The notes under the pieces: model-generated | The model's database searches: none | What the model was told of the DNA's origin: nothing | What the model saw: the letters and a program-made list of their open reading frames with translations, nothing else | Made by a program: the position numbers and the translations under genes | Part shown: positions 1-8,473 of the stretch, in pieces | How the letters are laid out: every line of letters begins with the position of its first letter | Numbering within the stretch: the first letter of the stretch is position 1 | Assembly: GCA_000432855.1 (NCBI GenBank) | Contig: HF990866.1 | Coordinates: forward strand, 1 to 48,330 | Source: Firmicutes bacterium CAG:822 | GTDB lineage: Bacteria; Bacillota_I; Bacilli_A; RF39; UBA660 | Length of the DNA stretch: 48,330 bases | Direction: 5' to 3'

Positions 1-501
1 ACAAAAAGAATGATAGGTTTACAAAGAGGAATATCAAGATGTAAAAAAGGAAGCAAAAATAGATATAAAATGAAACTAAAAATACAAAGATTATATCAAA
101 AAATAAGAAATGCGAGAAAGCATATGATACATGATATAACAAACAAACTAATAAACGAAAATGACATTATAGTAACTGAAAATTTAGATGTTAAAGGAAT
201 GCAGAAAAATCACTACGTGGCTAAAGGCCTAAACGAAAACCCAATATCTGAAATAATCCGAGTACTTAAATACAAAGCAAACTGGAATAATAAGAAACTA
301 ATTCAAATAGATAGATATTATCCAAGTAGTCAAGTTTGTAATGTTTGTGACTATCAAAACAAAGAGGTAAAAGATTTAAGTATAAGGAAATGGGAATGTC
401 CAGTGTGTCATACACATCATAACCGGGATTATAATGCAGCAGTTAATATAATGTTTAAAGGTTTAGAAAAATATATGTTATACTTAAAGCAATCTATCTA
501 A
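1..501 (+). CDS. tnpB: TnpB (IS200/IS605 OrfB), 3' part, cut by window start
   Basis: The reading frame is open from base 1, so this is the C-terminal ~166 residues of a longer protein. TnpB is the RuvC-like RNA-guided nuclease of IS200/IS605 elements. Visible: the second RuvC acidic residue in IVTENLDVKGM (E60 of the visible part), a four-Cys zinc knuckle (C113, C116, C133, C136) and the last RuvC Asp in RDYNAAVN (D143). The first catalytic Asp and the N-terminal RNA-binding part lie upstream of the window. The visible part has no frameshift and keeps its catalytic residues, so the gene may be intact. A TnpA transposase cannot be assessed. The insertion may be recent or domesticated; the sequence alone does not decide. 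Confidence 0.9.
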   Translation, partial: TKRMIGLQRGISRCKKGSKNRYKMKLKIQRLYQKIRNARKHMIHDITNKLINENDIIVTENLDVKGMQKNHYVAKGLNENPISEIIRVLKYKANWNNKKLIQIDRYYPSSQVCNVCDYQNKEVKDLSIRKWECPVCHTHHNRDYNAAVNIMFKGLEKYMLYLKQSI

Positions 502-541
502 TCATAAATTTTGACAAATAAATAAAATAAATTAGGGTGGC

Positions 542-633
542 GACCATCCGATATTGGTCTATGGAGGAATCTAAGATTCCTATGAAGTAGAAAGAGCTTA
601 CCGTGAGGTAAGCTAGTCAAAATCTATTTTGAC
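542..633 (+). ncRNA. Hairpin-rich right end of the tnpB element, candidate omega RNA scaffold
   Basis: Four consecutive hairpins follow the tnpB stop: GACCA/TGGTC (542-546, 555-559), AGGAATC/GATTCCT (565-571, 575-581), AGCTTACC/GGTAAGCT closed by a GTGA (GNRA) tetraloop (595-602, 607-614), and GTCAAAAT/ATTTTGAC (616-623, 626-633). In the IS200/IS605 family the tnpB 3' end and right end are transcribed as the guide RNA, whose spacer is the DNA just beyond the element. That makes this block the likely scaffold. The exact element border is not visible without an empty site, so the guide start (somewhere after 633) is unresolved. Confidence 0.45.
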
Positions 634-718
634 CTTTGTTCTAAAGTGCAGTTTTTAGAAATATAAAACGACTTCTTTTTTAGTTTTAGATATGTTAAAA
701 TTAAAATAGGTGAAGGCA

Positions 719-3295
719 ATGAATAAAGCATATACAAAAGCGGTTACAGAAATATATGATAAATTAAAAACTAATGAGAGTGGACTTTCTAAAGAGGAAG
801 CTCAAAAGAGACTGGAACAATATGGAGAAAATGTTTTAACGGAAAAGAAAAAGACAAGTATATCTAAGATGATTATCGAACAGTTAACAGATAAGATGAT
901 TATAATTTTGTTTATAGCATCAATTTTATCCTTTATTTTAGGCGAGTTAGCTGAAGGTGTAGTTATTTTAATTATTATTGTAATTAATACGGCAATAAGT
1001 ATTATTCAGGAGAAGAAAGCGGCTGATGCGGTTGAAGCTTTAAGAAATATGAATGCGCCATCGGCAACTGTAATCAGAGAAGGTAAGACACAGACAATAT
1101 TATCAAAAGAAGTAGTTCTTGGCGATATTGTATATTTAGAAGCTGGTGGGATTGTCCCAGCTGATGTTAGACTAATTAGTGATAACGGTTTAATGATAGA
1201 TGAATCGGCTTTAACTGGGGAAAGTGTCGCTATTTCTAAGGATGCTTCTGTTATTTTAAAAGATGATTTAGCTTTAGGTGATAGGCTTAATATGGCTTAT
1301 TCTGGAACAATTATTACTTATGGAACAGGTAAAGGTATTGTTGTGGCGACAGGAATGAATACTGAAGTTGGTAAGATTGCGAATATGCTGGAAAATACCA
1401 ATGAGTTAGATACGCCATTAAAACGGAAACTGGAAGTGGTTGGAAAAACACTTAGTATTGTGGGTATTATTGTTAGCATTTTGATTTTTATTATCGGCTT
1501 TATGTATGGTAAAGATTTAGTATCATTGCTTATGATTTCTATTTCACTAGCAATTTCTGTGATTCCGGAAGGACTTCCAGCTACGGCAACAATTGTAATG
1601 GCTTTAGGAGTTCAGAGAATGGCTAATAAAAATGCTTTAGTGAAAAAACTACCGGCAGTTGAAACTTTAGGGAGTGCGAGTGTAATATGTACTGATAAAA
1701 CAGGTACTCTAACACAAAACAAAATGGCTGTGGTTGATGCTTTATTTTACGATGAACTTGTTTTAGGTAAAAAAGGTGAAGTACCACTTAATTTCTTTTT
1801 AGGATGCATGTTATGTAATAATGCTTCTTTAGACGAGAAGGGAATTGGCGACCCAACAGAAATTGCTTTACTCGAATATGTAAAAAAAGAAAATATAGAT
1901 TTATTTAATCAAAAGTTTAACCGGGTATATGAACAACCTTTTGATTCTGATAGAAAAAGAATGTCAGTAGTATGTGAGGTTAGTGGCAGAAAAGTTTGTT
2001 ATACTAAAGGAGCTTTAGAAGAATTATTAGAACTTTGCCCATATATTTTAAAAGACGGGGAAGTTGTTAATTTAACAGATGATATTAAGAATAAAATTTT
2101 AGCTAAATGTGAGGAATTATCATCTAAAGCGTATAGAATTTTAGGTTTTGCCAAAAAGACAATAGATTTTATCCCTAATGAGGGTGATGACATCGAAAAT
2201 GATTTAATCTTTATTGGTATATCTTGTATGATTGATCCGCCTAGAGATGAAGTGATGGAGTCAATAAAAACTTTTAAAGATGCGGGAATAAAAGTTGTAA
2301 TGATTACCGGAGATCATAAGTTGACAGCAGTTGCGATTGCGAAGGAACTTGGTATTTTTAATGATGGCGATATCGCGATGACCGGTGAAGAGTTACATAA
2401 ATTAAGTGAAGAAGAATTGATTTCTAAAGTGTCCAAGACAACAGTGTTTGCGAGAGTAGCTCCAGAGGATAAGCTTAGAATTGTCAGTGCTTATAAAGCT
2501 AATGGTGAAGTTGTCGCTATGACAGGTGATGGAGTAAATGATTCACCGGCTTTAAAAGCGGCAGATATTGGTGTGGCTATGGGAAAAACAGGAACTGATG
2601 TAGCTAAAAATGCGGCCGATATGTTACTTTTGGATGATAATTTTACAACAATTGAAGTGGCGGTTCGTGAAGGAAGAAGAGTTTATAGTAATATTCAAAA
2701 AGTAATTCAATTTTTACTTTCGGGTAATATTGCCGAGGTATTGGTGGTTTTCTTTTCAACTGTATTTAATTTATCAGTACCTATTTTAGCGGTTCATATT
2801 TTGTTTATTAATTTAGTAACTGATACACTTCCAGCTTTAGCTTTAGGGGTTGATCTAGAAAATCCAGATGATATGAAGAAGAAACCGGTTAAGGAAGGCA
2901 GTTTGTTTGAAAAAGGTTTAGTTACAAGAGTAATATTTTATGGAATATTAATTTCTATTATTTCATTAGTGGCTTACGTAATAGGAGCACAAACTAGTTA
3001 TAATGATGGAGTGACGATGGCATTTTTAGTTTTGTGTTTATCACAAATCGTTCATGCCTTAAATCAACATTCAGCGACTTTATCAATATTTTCTAAAGAG
3101 CATCCGAAAAATAAAAATTTATTTTTTGCCATGTTATCATCATTTGTGATTTTGATGTTAGTGGTATTTATAAAGCCATTAGCTAGTTTCTTTTCACTAG
3201 TTAGTTTGAGCTTGAATGAATGGGTAATTGTCGGATTACTTTCTTTAGTACCACTTGTTGTTTTAGAAATTTATAAATTAATTAGAAGGATATAA
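719..3295 (+). CDS. Calcium-type P-type ATPase (P2A)
   Basis: An 858-residue cation-pumping ATPase of the PacL/SERCA type, driving Ca2+ (possibly Mn2+) out of the cytoplasm. Domains in order: cation-ATPase N-terminal region, TM1-2 (about 60-97), actuator domain with TGES (166-169), TM4 with PEGLPA (283-288, the Ca2+-binding Glu), phosphorylation loop DKTGTLT (Asp326), nucleotide-binding domain, hinge TGDGVND (about 600) and six C-terminal helices. All catalytic motifs are intact and the length is typical. A GTG lies 9 nt upstream in frame (710), but the AGGTGA ribosome site at 708-713 is spaced for the ATG at 719. It is monocistronic as far as can be seen. Confidence 0.93.
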   Translation: MNKAYTKAVTEIYDKLKTNESGLSKEEAQKRLEQYGENVLTEKKKTSISKMIIEQLTDKMIIILFIASILSFILGELAEGVVILIIIVINTAISIIQEKKAADAVEALRNMNAPSATVIREGKTQTILSKEVVLGDIVYLEAGGIVPADVRLISDNGLMIDESALTGESVAISKDASVILKDDLALGDRLNMAYSGTIITYGTGKGIVVATGMNTEVGKIANMLENTNELDTPLKRKLEVVGKTLSIVGIIVSILIFIIGFMYGKDLVSLLMISISLAISVIPEGLPATATIVMALGVQRMANKNALVKKLPAVETLGSASVICTDKTGTLTQNKMAVVDALFYDELVLGKKGEVPLNFFLGCMLCNNASLDEKGIGDPTEIALLEYVKKENIDLFNQKFNRVYEQPFDSDRKRMSVVCEVSGRKVCYTKGALEELLELCPYILKDGEVVNLTDDIKNKILAKCEELSSKAYRILGFAKKTIDFIPNEGDDIENDLIFIGISCMIDPPRDEVMESIKTFKDAGIKVVMITGDHKLTAVAIAKELGIFNDGDIAMTGEELHKLSEEELISKVSKTTVFARVAPEDKLRIVSAYKANGEVVAMTGDGVNDSPALKAADIGVAMGKTGTDVAKNAADMLLLDDNFTTIEVAVREGRRVYSNIQKVIQFLLSGNIAEVLVVFFSTVFNLSVPILAVHILFINLVTDTLPALALGVDLENPDDMKKKPVKEGSLFEKGLVTRVIFYGILISIISLVAYVIGAQTSYNDGVTMAFLVLCLSQIVHALNQHSATLSIFSKEHPKNKNLFFAMLSSFVILMLVVFIKPLASFFSLVSLSLNEWVIVGLLSLVPLVVLEIYKLIRRI

Positions 3296-3352
3296 TTTGC
3301 GTTTTTATGGTAAAAACATTATAATTAATATGAGAATAGGGGGAAGTAATCT

Positions 3353-5668
3353 ATGGAAGATATAACGAAAAAAATAGATCTTTTGGATAAGTATTTTAGA
3401 GCGGCTAATTATGTGTCAGCTTGTCAACTTTATTTACTTGATAATCCACTTTTAAAGAGGAAATTAGAAAAGACTGACTTAAAGAAGAAAATAGTTGGAC
3501 ACTGGGGGACAGTGCCTTCCCAAAATTTTATATATACGCATTTAAATAGATTAATTAAAGATAATAAACTAAATATGATTTATATATCTGGACCTGGTCA
3601 TGGTGGGAATAGTCCACTTGCTAATGTTTATTTAGAAGGAACTTATAGTGAAATATATCCGGATATTACTTTAGATGAAGAGGGATTAAAAAAATTATTT
3701 AAACAATTTTCTTTTCCTGGAGGTGTGCCTAGTCATGCAGCACCGGAAACGCCCGGTTCAATTAACGAAGGAGGGGAACTAGGCTATTCTTTAGCGCATG
3801 CTTTTGGAGCTGTTTTAGATAATCCCAATTTAATTGTAGCCTCAGTGATTGGTGATGGTGAGGCTGAAACTGGACCACTTGCTACTTCTTGGAATGGTAA
3901 TAAGTTTATCAATCCGAAGACCGATGGGGTAGTACTACCTATTTTAAATTTAAATGGATATAAAATTAGTAATCCAACAGTGTTTGGAAGAATGAGTGAG
4001 AAAGAACTTGGTAGTTATTTTAATGGTCTTGGTTGGCATCCTTATTTAGTTGAAGATGCTGATATTAATACTTTACATAAAAAAATGTATTATACTTTGG
4101 ATAGAGTATTAGAAGAAATTAAAGCAATTAAGAGTGGTAAATTTAAAGGCAAGGCTATATATCCGATGATTATTTTGAAAACGCCTAAAGGATTTACGGG
4201 TCCAGAAGTGGTCGATGGAAAACAGATTGCCGGAACATTTAGAGCTCATCAAGTTCCAATTCAGCCTGATAGTGATGAACACATTAAACAAATAGAAGAG
4301 TGGCTTAGAAGTTATAAACCTGAAGAGTTATTTGATGAAAATGGCCATTTAAATAAAGAAATTTATGAGATTATTCCCGAAGGTAAATACCGAATGGGAG
4401 CTAATCCTAATGCGAATGGTGGATTACTTAGAAGAATTATTAAACTACCTGATGTGAATGAATTAGAAGTTAAGTTTGATAATAGAGGCACTTATAAAAC
4501 TCAAGATATGTTAGAACTTAGTAAATATATTAGAGATGTTTATAAGTTAAACGATAATTTTAGATTATTTTCACCTGATGAAGCGATGAGTAATAGACTT
4601 TATGAAATGTTTGACGTAACTAACCGTGATTGGCAAGAGGAAATTAAAGATACTGATGAATATTTAAGTAAAGATGGTAAAATTATCGATAGTTATTTAT
4701 CAGAACATTTTTGTGAAGGTTTACTTGAGGGATATTTATTAACTGGTCGTCATGGAGTGTTTGTCAGTTATGAAGCATTTATTAGAGTGGTTGATTCGAT
4801 GGCTGGTCAACACGCAAAGTGGCTTAAGGTATGTCAAAATTTAAAATGGCGAAGAGATATTTCTTCATTAAATTATGTTTTGACTTCTAATGTTTGGCAA
4901 CAAGATCATAATGGATATACGCATCAAGATCCGGGATTTTTAAATCACATGGCTACGAAAAAAGATAGTATAGTTAGAATGTATTTACCAGCTGATGCGA
5001 ACAGTTTAATTACTTGTTTTGATGAGTGTATGAAGAGTAAAAATCAAATTAATATAATGGTGGCTTCAAAACATCCAAGTTTGCAATGGCTTACTATGAA
5101 AGAAGCTAAAGAAGAATTTGATAAAGGGTTAGCTATTTGGAAGTGGGCTAGTGATGATAAGAATCCAGATATTGTCATGGTATCTATTGGTGATTGTCCG
5201 ACTTTAGAATCATTGGCGGCAACTAAAATTTTAAAAGAAAAGTTTCCTGATTTAAAAATTAGGTTTATCAATGTTTTAGATTTGATGTGTCTTAAAAAGT
5301 CTTCAGATTATTCTAAATCTTTAAGTGATGAGGAATATGATAAGTTGTTTACCAAAGATAAACCTATTTTAGTAGCTTTCCATGGTTATCCATCACTTAT
5401 TTATGAATTTACTTATTTTAGACATAATAAAAACATGATAGTTCATGGTTATGAAGAGGAAGGTACAATTACAACACCTTTTGATATGCGAGTTTTAAAT
5501 GAGATAGATCGCTTCCATTTAGTAATAGAAGCTATCAAACAATTAGATTTAGGTGCGGAAGGTCAAAAGGTTATTTTAGAGATGGAAGAAAAATTACAAC
5601 AACATCATGATTATATTCGAGAGTATGGTGTAGATATGCCTGAGGTGGCAGAGTGGAAATGGCAATAA
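3353..5668 (+). CDS. xfp: Phosphoketolase (xylulose-5-P / fructose-6-P)
   Basis: A thiamine-diphosphate enzyme that cleaves xylulose-5-phosphate (and often fructose-6-phosphate) with phosphate to give acetyl-phosphate; it is the key step of the heterolactic/bifid pathways. At 771 residues it is near the family's usual ~790-820. Motifs seen: VGHWGT, GPGHGG, the ThDP-binding stretch IGDGEAETGP (about 165-175) followed by the SWNGNKF(I)NP metal-site region, and QDHNGYTHQDPG in the pyrimidine domain. The N-terminal, central and C-terminal phosphoketolase domains are all complete. The ATG at 3353 follows a G-rich site (AGGGGGAAG). X5P versus F6P preference cannot be read from sequence alone. Confidence 0.95.
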   Translation: MEDITKKIDLLDKYFRAANYVSACQLYLLDNPLLKRKLEKTDLKKKIVGHWGTVPSQNFIYTHLNRLIKDNKLNMIYISGPGHGGNSPLANVYLEGTYSEIYPDITLDEEGLKKLFKQFSFPGGVPSHAAPETPGSINEGGELGYSLAHAFGAVLDNPNLIVASVIGDGEAETGPLATSWNGNKFINPKTDGVVLPILNLNGYKISNPTVFGRMSEKELGSYFNGLGWHPYLVEDADINTLHKKMYYTLDRVLEEIKAIKSGKFKGKAIYPMIILKTPKGFTGPEVVDGKQIAGTFRAHQVPIQPDSDEHIKQIEEWLRSYKPEELFDENGHLNKEIYEIIPEGKYRMGANPNANGGLLRRIIKLPDVNELEVKFDNRGTYKTQDMLELSKYIRDVYKLNDNFRLFSPDEAMSNRLYEMFDVTNRDWQEEIKDTDEYLSKDGKIIDSYLSEHFCEGLLEGYLLTGRHGVFVSYEAFIRVVDSMAGQHAKWLKVCQNLKWRRDISSLNYVLTSNVWQQDHNGYTHQDPGFLNHMATKKDSIVRMYLPADANSLITCFDECMKSKNQINIMVASKHPSLQWLTMKEAKEEFDKGLAIWKWASDDKNPDIVMVSIGDCPTLESLAATKILKEKFPDLKIRFINVLDLMCLKKSSDYSKSLSDEEYDKLFTKDKPILVAFHGYPSLIYEFTYFRHNKNMIVHGYEEEGTITTPFDMRVLNEIDRFHLVIEAIKQLDLGAEGQKVILEMEEKLQQHHDYIREYGVDMPEVAEWKWQ

Positions 5669-5669
5669 T

Positions 5670-5698
5670 TTGGTCATTTCCTTTTTTTAAGGTATAAT
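5670..5698 (+). promoter_or_regulatory. Sigma-A promoter for 5715 gene
   Basis: TTGGTC (5670-5675), 17-nt spacer, TATAAT (5693-5698). The -35 begins 2 nt after the phosphoketolase stop. The expected start point near 5705 leaves a leader of about 10 nt that contains only the GGTGA ribosome site. Confidence 0.65.
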
Positions 5699-5714
5699 AT
5701 ATTTGGTGATTGAG

Positions 5715-6491
5715 ATGGCTGGTCAGGCAAATAGATATAAACTTATTTATCATTATTATAACGGAAATAAAAAAGTATTTGGTTTAGATTTTGAAGATGG
5801 AACTCACCGTGATAAATTCGCGCTTACAGAATTAGATGCTTTTACTTCTAATTTTTCTGGTGAAGAGGAACTTACAAAAGCTTTAAGTTTAATTTTTTCG
5901 GGATATGAAAATGGATATTTTACGATTGAATATAATAGCGGTGGACATTTAAATTCATTGGAACTTGTGTTTAATGATATGACTTTTATTAGAAAGTTAG
6001 CAACAGAAAATCTTAGAGAAACAGTAGTTCCTAAAAGTAGTATTACCATTTATATGAATAAGTTTTTAAATAAAATAGATAAAGATCCAGAATTTTTGAA
6101 TTTTATTTTTTCGCATAGATATACTAATAGTTATTTTAGAGATGCTTTGAGTTATTATTTAATGTTGAAAAACTCTGATGAGAAGGATGCTCAAAGTTCG
6201 CTTTGGGAAGCTAAAGCAAATTTAGTTAGAGAATTTAAACGTTATAAAACAATTAGAGGGCTTGAGGTTGGAAGACATAATTATGAACTTTTAAAACAAA
6301 ATAAGAAAATTGCGAGAAATCCTTCGGAACTTACAGAATTAGAAAGAGCAGAAATTGAGTATAATTTGAATCATCCTAAGAAAGTTAAAAAGAGAAGTAG
6401 ACCTAAAAAAACAGATGTAATAGATGGTCAATTACCACTTTTTGATCCAGAACCTTATATTGAAAATGAAAAGACGAGGACTAAAAGATAG
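5715..6491 (+). CDS. Hypothetical protein, 258 aa
   Basis: I do not recognise the family. The protein is soluble with no signal peptide or membrane segment. It has a mixed alpha/beta N-terminal half, a helical middle rich in Tyr/Phe (RYTNSYFRDALSYYLM), and a basic tail (KKVKKRSRPKK, about 230-240) followed by a short acidic/Pro end, which could contact nucleic acid. The start is set at the ATG 5715, 5 nt after GGTGA; an upstream in-frame TTG at 5703 would place the ribosome site inside the gene. It has its own promoter and is not in an operon with dapA, about 100 nt downstream. Confidence 0.75.
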   Translation: MAGQANRYKLIYHYYNGNKKVFGLDFEDGTHRDKFALTELDAFTSNFSGEEELTKALSLIFSGYENGYFTIEYNSGGHLNSLELVFNDMTFIRKLATENLRETVVPKSSITIYMNKFLNKIDKDPEFLNFIFSHRYTNSYFRDALSYYLMLKNSDEKDAQSSLWEAKANLVREFKRYKTIRGLEVGRHNYELLKQNKKIARNPSELTELERAEIEYNLNHPKKVKKRSRPKKTDVIDGQLPLFDPEPYIENEKTRTKR

Positions 6492-6592
6492 TCATTTTGA
6501 GTTATAGAGTGTGGATTTTAATTTTTTAGTGAGTAGTTTTGGGAAATGTGGTATTAATGAAAATATAATATAATTAATTGTGAGGTGAAGAT

Positions 6593-7471
6593 ATGAAAGA
6601 AGAATTGTTTAGAGGTGTTGGGACAGCTATAGCAACCCCATTTACGGAAAATGGTATTAATTATGATGAATTTGGAAAATTGTTAGATGATCAAATAGAC
6701 GCTGGTGTGAGTGCAGTAATCGTATGTGGAACGACTGGCGAATCAGCTACGATGAGTGAGGAAGAGAAGAAGAAATTAATTAAATATACAATTGATAAAA
6801 ATGCTAATCGGATTAAAGTTATTGCCGGCACTGGAAGTAATAACACAATGAACGCAATTAAGATGAGTCAGTATGCGGAAGAAGTTGGAGCTGCTGGATT
6901 ACTTGTAGTAACTCCATATTATAATAAAACTACTCAAGATGGTTTAGTTGCTCATTATAAAGCAATTGCTGATTCAGTTGATTTACCAATTATTTTATAT
7001 AATGTTCCATCTAGAACAGGTGTGAATATATTACCTGAAACATGTTATAAATTAGCACAAATAGATAATGTTGTTGGAATTAAAGAAGCTAGTGGTGATA
7101 TATCACAAGTGGCTAAAATAGCTAATTTATGTGGTGAAGATTTTTCTATTTATTCTGGTAATGATGATCAAGTGGTTCCAATTTTATCTTTAGGTGGGAA
7201 AGGTGTTATATCTGTACTTTCTAATGTTATGCCTGAGTATACAGTAGAGATGGTTAATAGTTATTTTAATGGCTATGCTGTTCAAGCTGGTAGGATGCAG
7301 GTGGAAGCTATTGATTTGATAAATGCTTTGTTTTGTGAAGTAAATCCTATTCCAGTCAAATATGTTTTAAATGAAATGGGATATGATTTCGGTAAGCCAA
7401 GGCTTCCTTTAGTAGAACTTTCTGATAGTAATAAAGAGAAAGTTAATAAAGTTTTAAAAAAATATTTTTAA
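6593..7471 (+). CDS. dapA: 4-hydroxy-tetrahydrodipicolinate synthase
   Basis: Condenses pyruvate with aspartate semialdehyde at the branch to lysine, meso-DAP cell wall and, in spore formers, dipicolinic acid. At 292 residues it has the family length. Active-site residues are all visible: T47/T48 in GTTGES, Y110 (TPYYNK), Y136 (LYNVPSRTG), R141 and the Schiff-base lysine K164 in GIKEASGD. The GAGGTGAAG ribosome site is 5-8 nt before the ATG, and two overlapping TATAAT boxes lie at 6564-6574. No other dap gene is adjacent. The link with the spoVA dipicolinate transport genes at 30717-32487 is thematic, not positional. N-acetylneuraminate lyase paralogues share the fold, but the motifs fit DapA better. 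Confidence 0.9.
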   Translation: MKEELFRGVGTAIATPFTENGINYDEFGKLLDDQIDAGVSAVIVCGTTGESATMSEEEKKKLIKYTIDKNANRIKVIAGTGSNNTMNAIKMSQYAEEVGAAGLLVVTPYYNKTTQDGLVAHYKAIADSVDLPIILYNVPSRTGVNILPETCYKLAQIDNVVGIKEASGDISQVAKIANLCGEDFSIYSGNDDQVVPILSLGGKGVISVLSNVMPEYTVEMVNSYFNGYAVQAGRMQVEAIDLINALFCEVNPIPVKYVLNEMGYDFGKPRLPLVELSDSNKEKVNKVLKKYF

Positions 7472-7487
7472 AGCAAAATTGACTGGT

Positions 7488-7521
7488 AAAAAGAAATCTG
7501 TATAGTAGGTTTCTTTTTTTT
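7488..7521 (+). terminator. Intrinsic terminator after dapA
   Basis: Stem AAAAAGAAATC (7488-7498) with GGTTTCTTTTT (7508-7518, one G-U pair), 9-nt loop, ending in a T run (7513-7521). Confidence 0.75.
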
Positions 7522-7574
7522 GAATCTTATTTATAGATTACACTTTAAAAAGTTTATTTGTTTTTTGTTATTTG

Positions 7575-7583
7575 TGGTATACT
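7575..7583 (+). promoter_or_regulatory. Extended -10 promoter for xer gene
   Basis: TGG followed by TATACT (7578-7583) forms an extended -10 with no clear -35. The predicted start near 7590 gives a leader of about 11 nt containing AGGTGATGG. Confidence 0.5.
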
Positions 7584-7600
7584 TAATAATAGGTGATGGT

Positions 7601-8458
7601 ATGGAAAATGCTTTCAAGTTTTTGGATTATTTGAAATACGAAAAGGGATTTTCTGATCATACAATTAGAAATTATGAAATTGATTTAAAAGAGTTTTATA
7701 ATTTTGCTGGTAAGGAAAAGGTAGATATTGAACTTGTTAGAAAATATTTAAGAAAGTTATATGAAGATAAATATAGTAGTAGATCAATTTCGAGGAAAGT
7801 AAGCTCTTTAAAAAGTTATTTTAAATATTTAGAGAGTGAAGGAATTATTAAAGATAATTTTATGAGATTAATTAGTAATCCAAAAATAGAAAAGACATTA
7901 CCTAATTATTTGAATTATGATGATTTAGAAAGGTTATTAAATTATCCTGATATAAGTAACAAATATGGTTTAAGAGATGCTTTGATATTAGAAATGCTTT
8001 ATTCTAGTGGAGTCAGAGTTAGTGAGCTTGCTAATATGAAGTTAAAAGATATCGATTTTAAAGAAAGAAAGATATTGATATTAGGTAAAGGTAATAAGGA
8101 AAGGTATGTTTACTATGGAAGTAAATGTGCGGAGTTACTTGATAAGTATTTAGAGTTAGATCATAGAGAAAGTCCTTATTTACTGATTGGTAAAAAAAGT
8201 GATAGATTAAATGAAAGGGAAATTAGAAGTATTGTGACTGATACGGCTAAAAAAGCAGGTATAGAAGTTCATGTTTCACCCCACACTTTAAGACATACTT
8301 ATGCGACACATATGCTGAATGATGGTGCTGATTTAAAAAGTGTTGGAGATTTATTAGGTCATGAGAGTTTATCGACGACACAAATTTATACTCATGTATC
8401 TAATGAAAGATTAAGACGGGTTTATTTAAGTGCTCATCCTAGAGCTCATAAGAATTAA
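7601..8458 (+). CDS. Tyrosine recombinase XerC/XerD-like
   Basis: A site-specific recombinase of 285 residues, most likely for chromosome-dimer resolution. It has the N-terminal SAM-like core-binding domain (1-90) and the catalytic domain with R139 (SGVRVSEL), K163 (LGKGNKER), H228 and R231 (HTLRHTY), H254 (LGHESL) and nucleophile Y263 (QIYTHV). This complete R-K-H-R-H-Y set and the minimal length fit housekeeping Xer proteins rather than phage integrases. The start is the ATG at 7601, 4 nt after AGGTGA; longer in-frame starts such as the TTG at 7520 read through the promoter and terminator. ppdK follows 15 nt downstream, probably co-transcribed. XerC versus XerD is not decided. Confidence 0.88.
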   Translation: MENAFKFLDYLKYEKGFSDHTIRNYEIDLKEFYNFAGKEKVDIELVRKYLRKLYEDKYSSRSISRKVSSLKSYFKYLESEGIIKDNFMRLISNPKIEKTLPNYLNYDDLERLLNYPDISNKYGLRDALILEMLYSSGVRVSELANMKLKDIDFKERKILILGKGNKERYVYYGSKCAELLDKYLELDHRESPYLLIGKKSDRLNEREIRSIVTDTAKKAGIEVHVSPHTLRHTYATHMLNDGADLKSVGDLLGHESLSTTQIYTHVSNERLRRVYLSAHPRAHKN

Positions 8459-8473
8459 AAGGAGGCTATTTTG

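Noticed and set aside
7520..7600. N-terminal extension of the Xer recombinase from a TTG at 7520
   Set aside because: The extension reads through the dapA terminator and the xer promoter; the ATG at 7601 has the standard ribosome site and gives family length.
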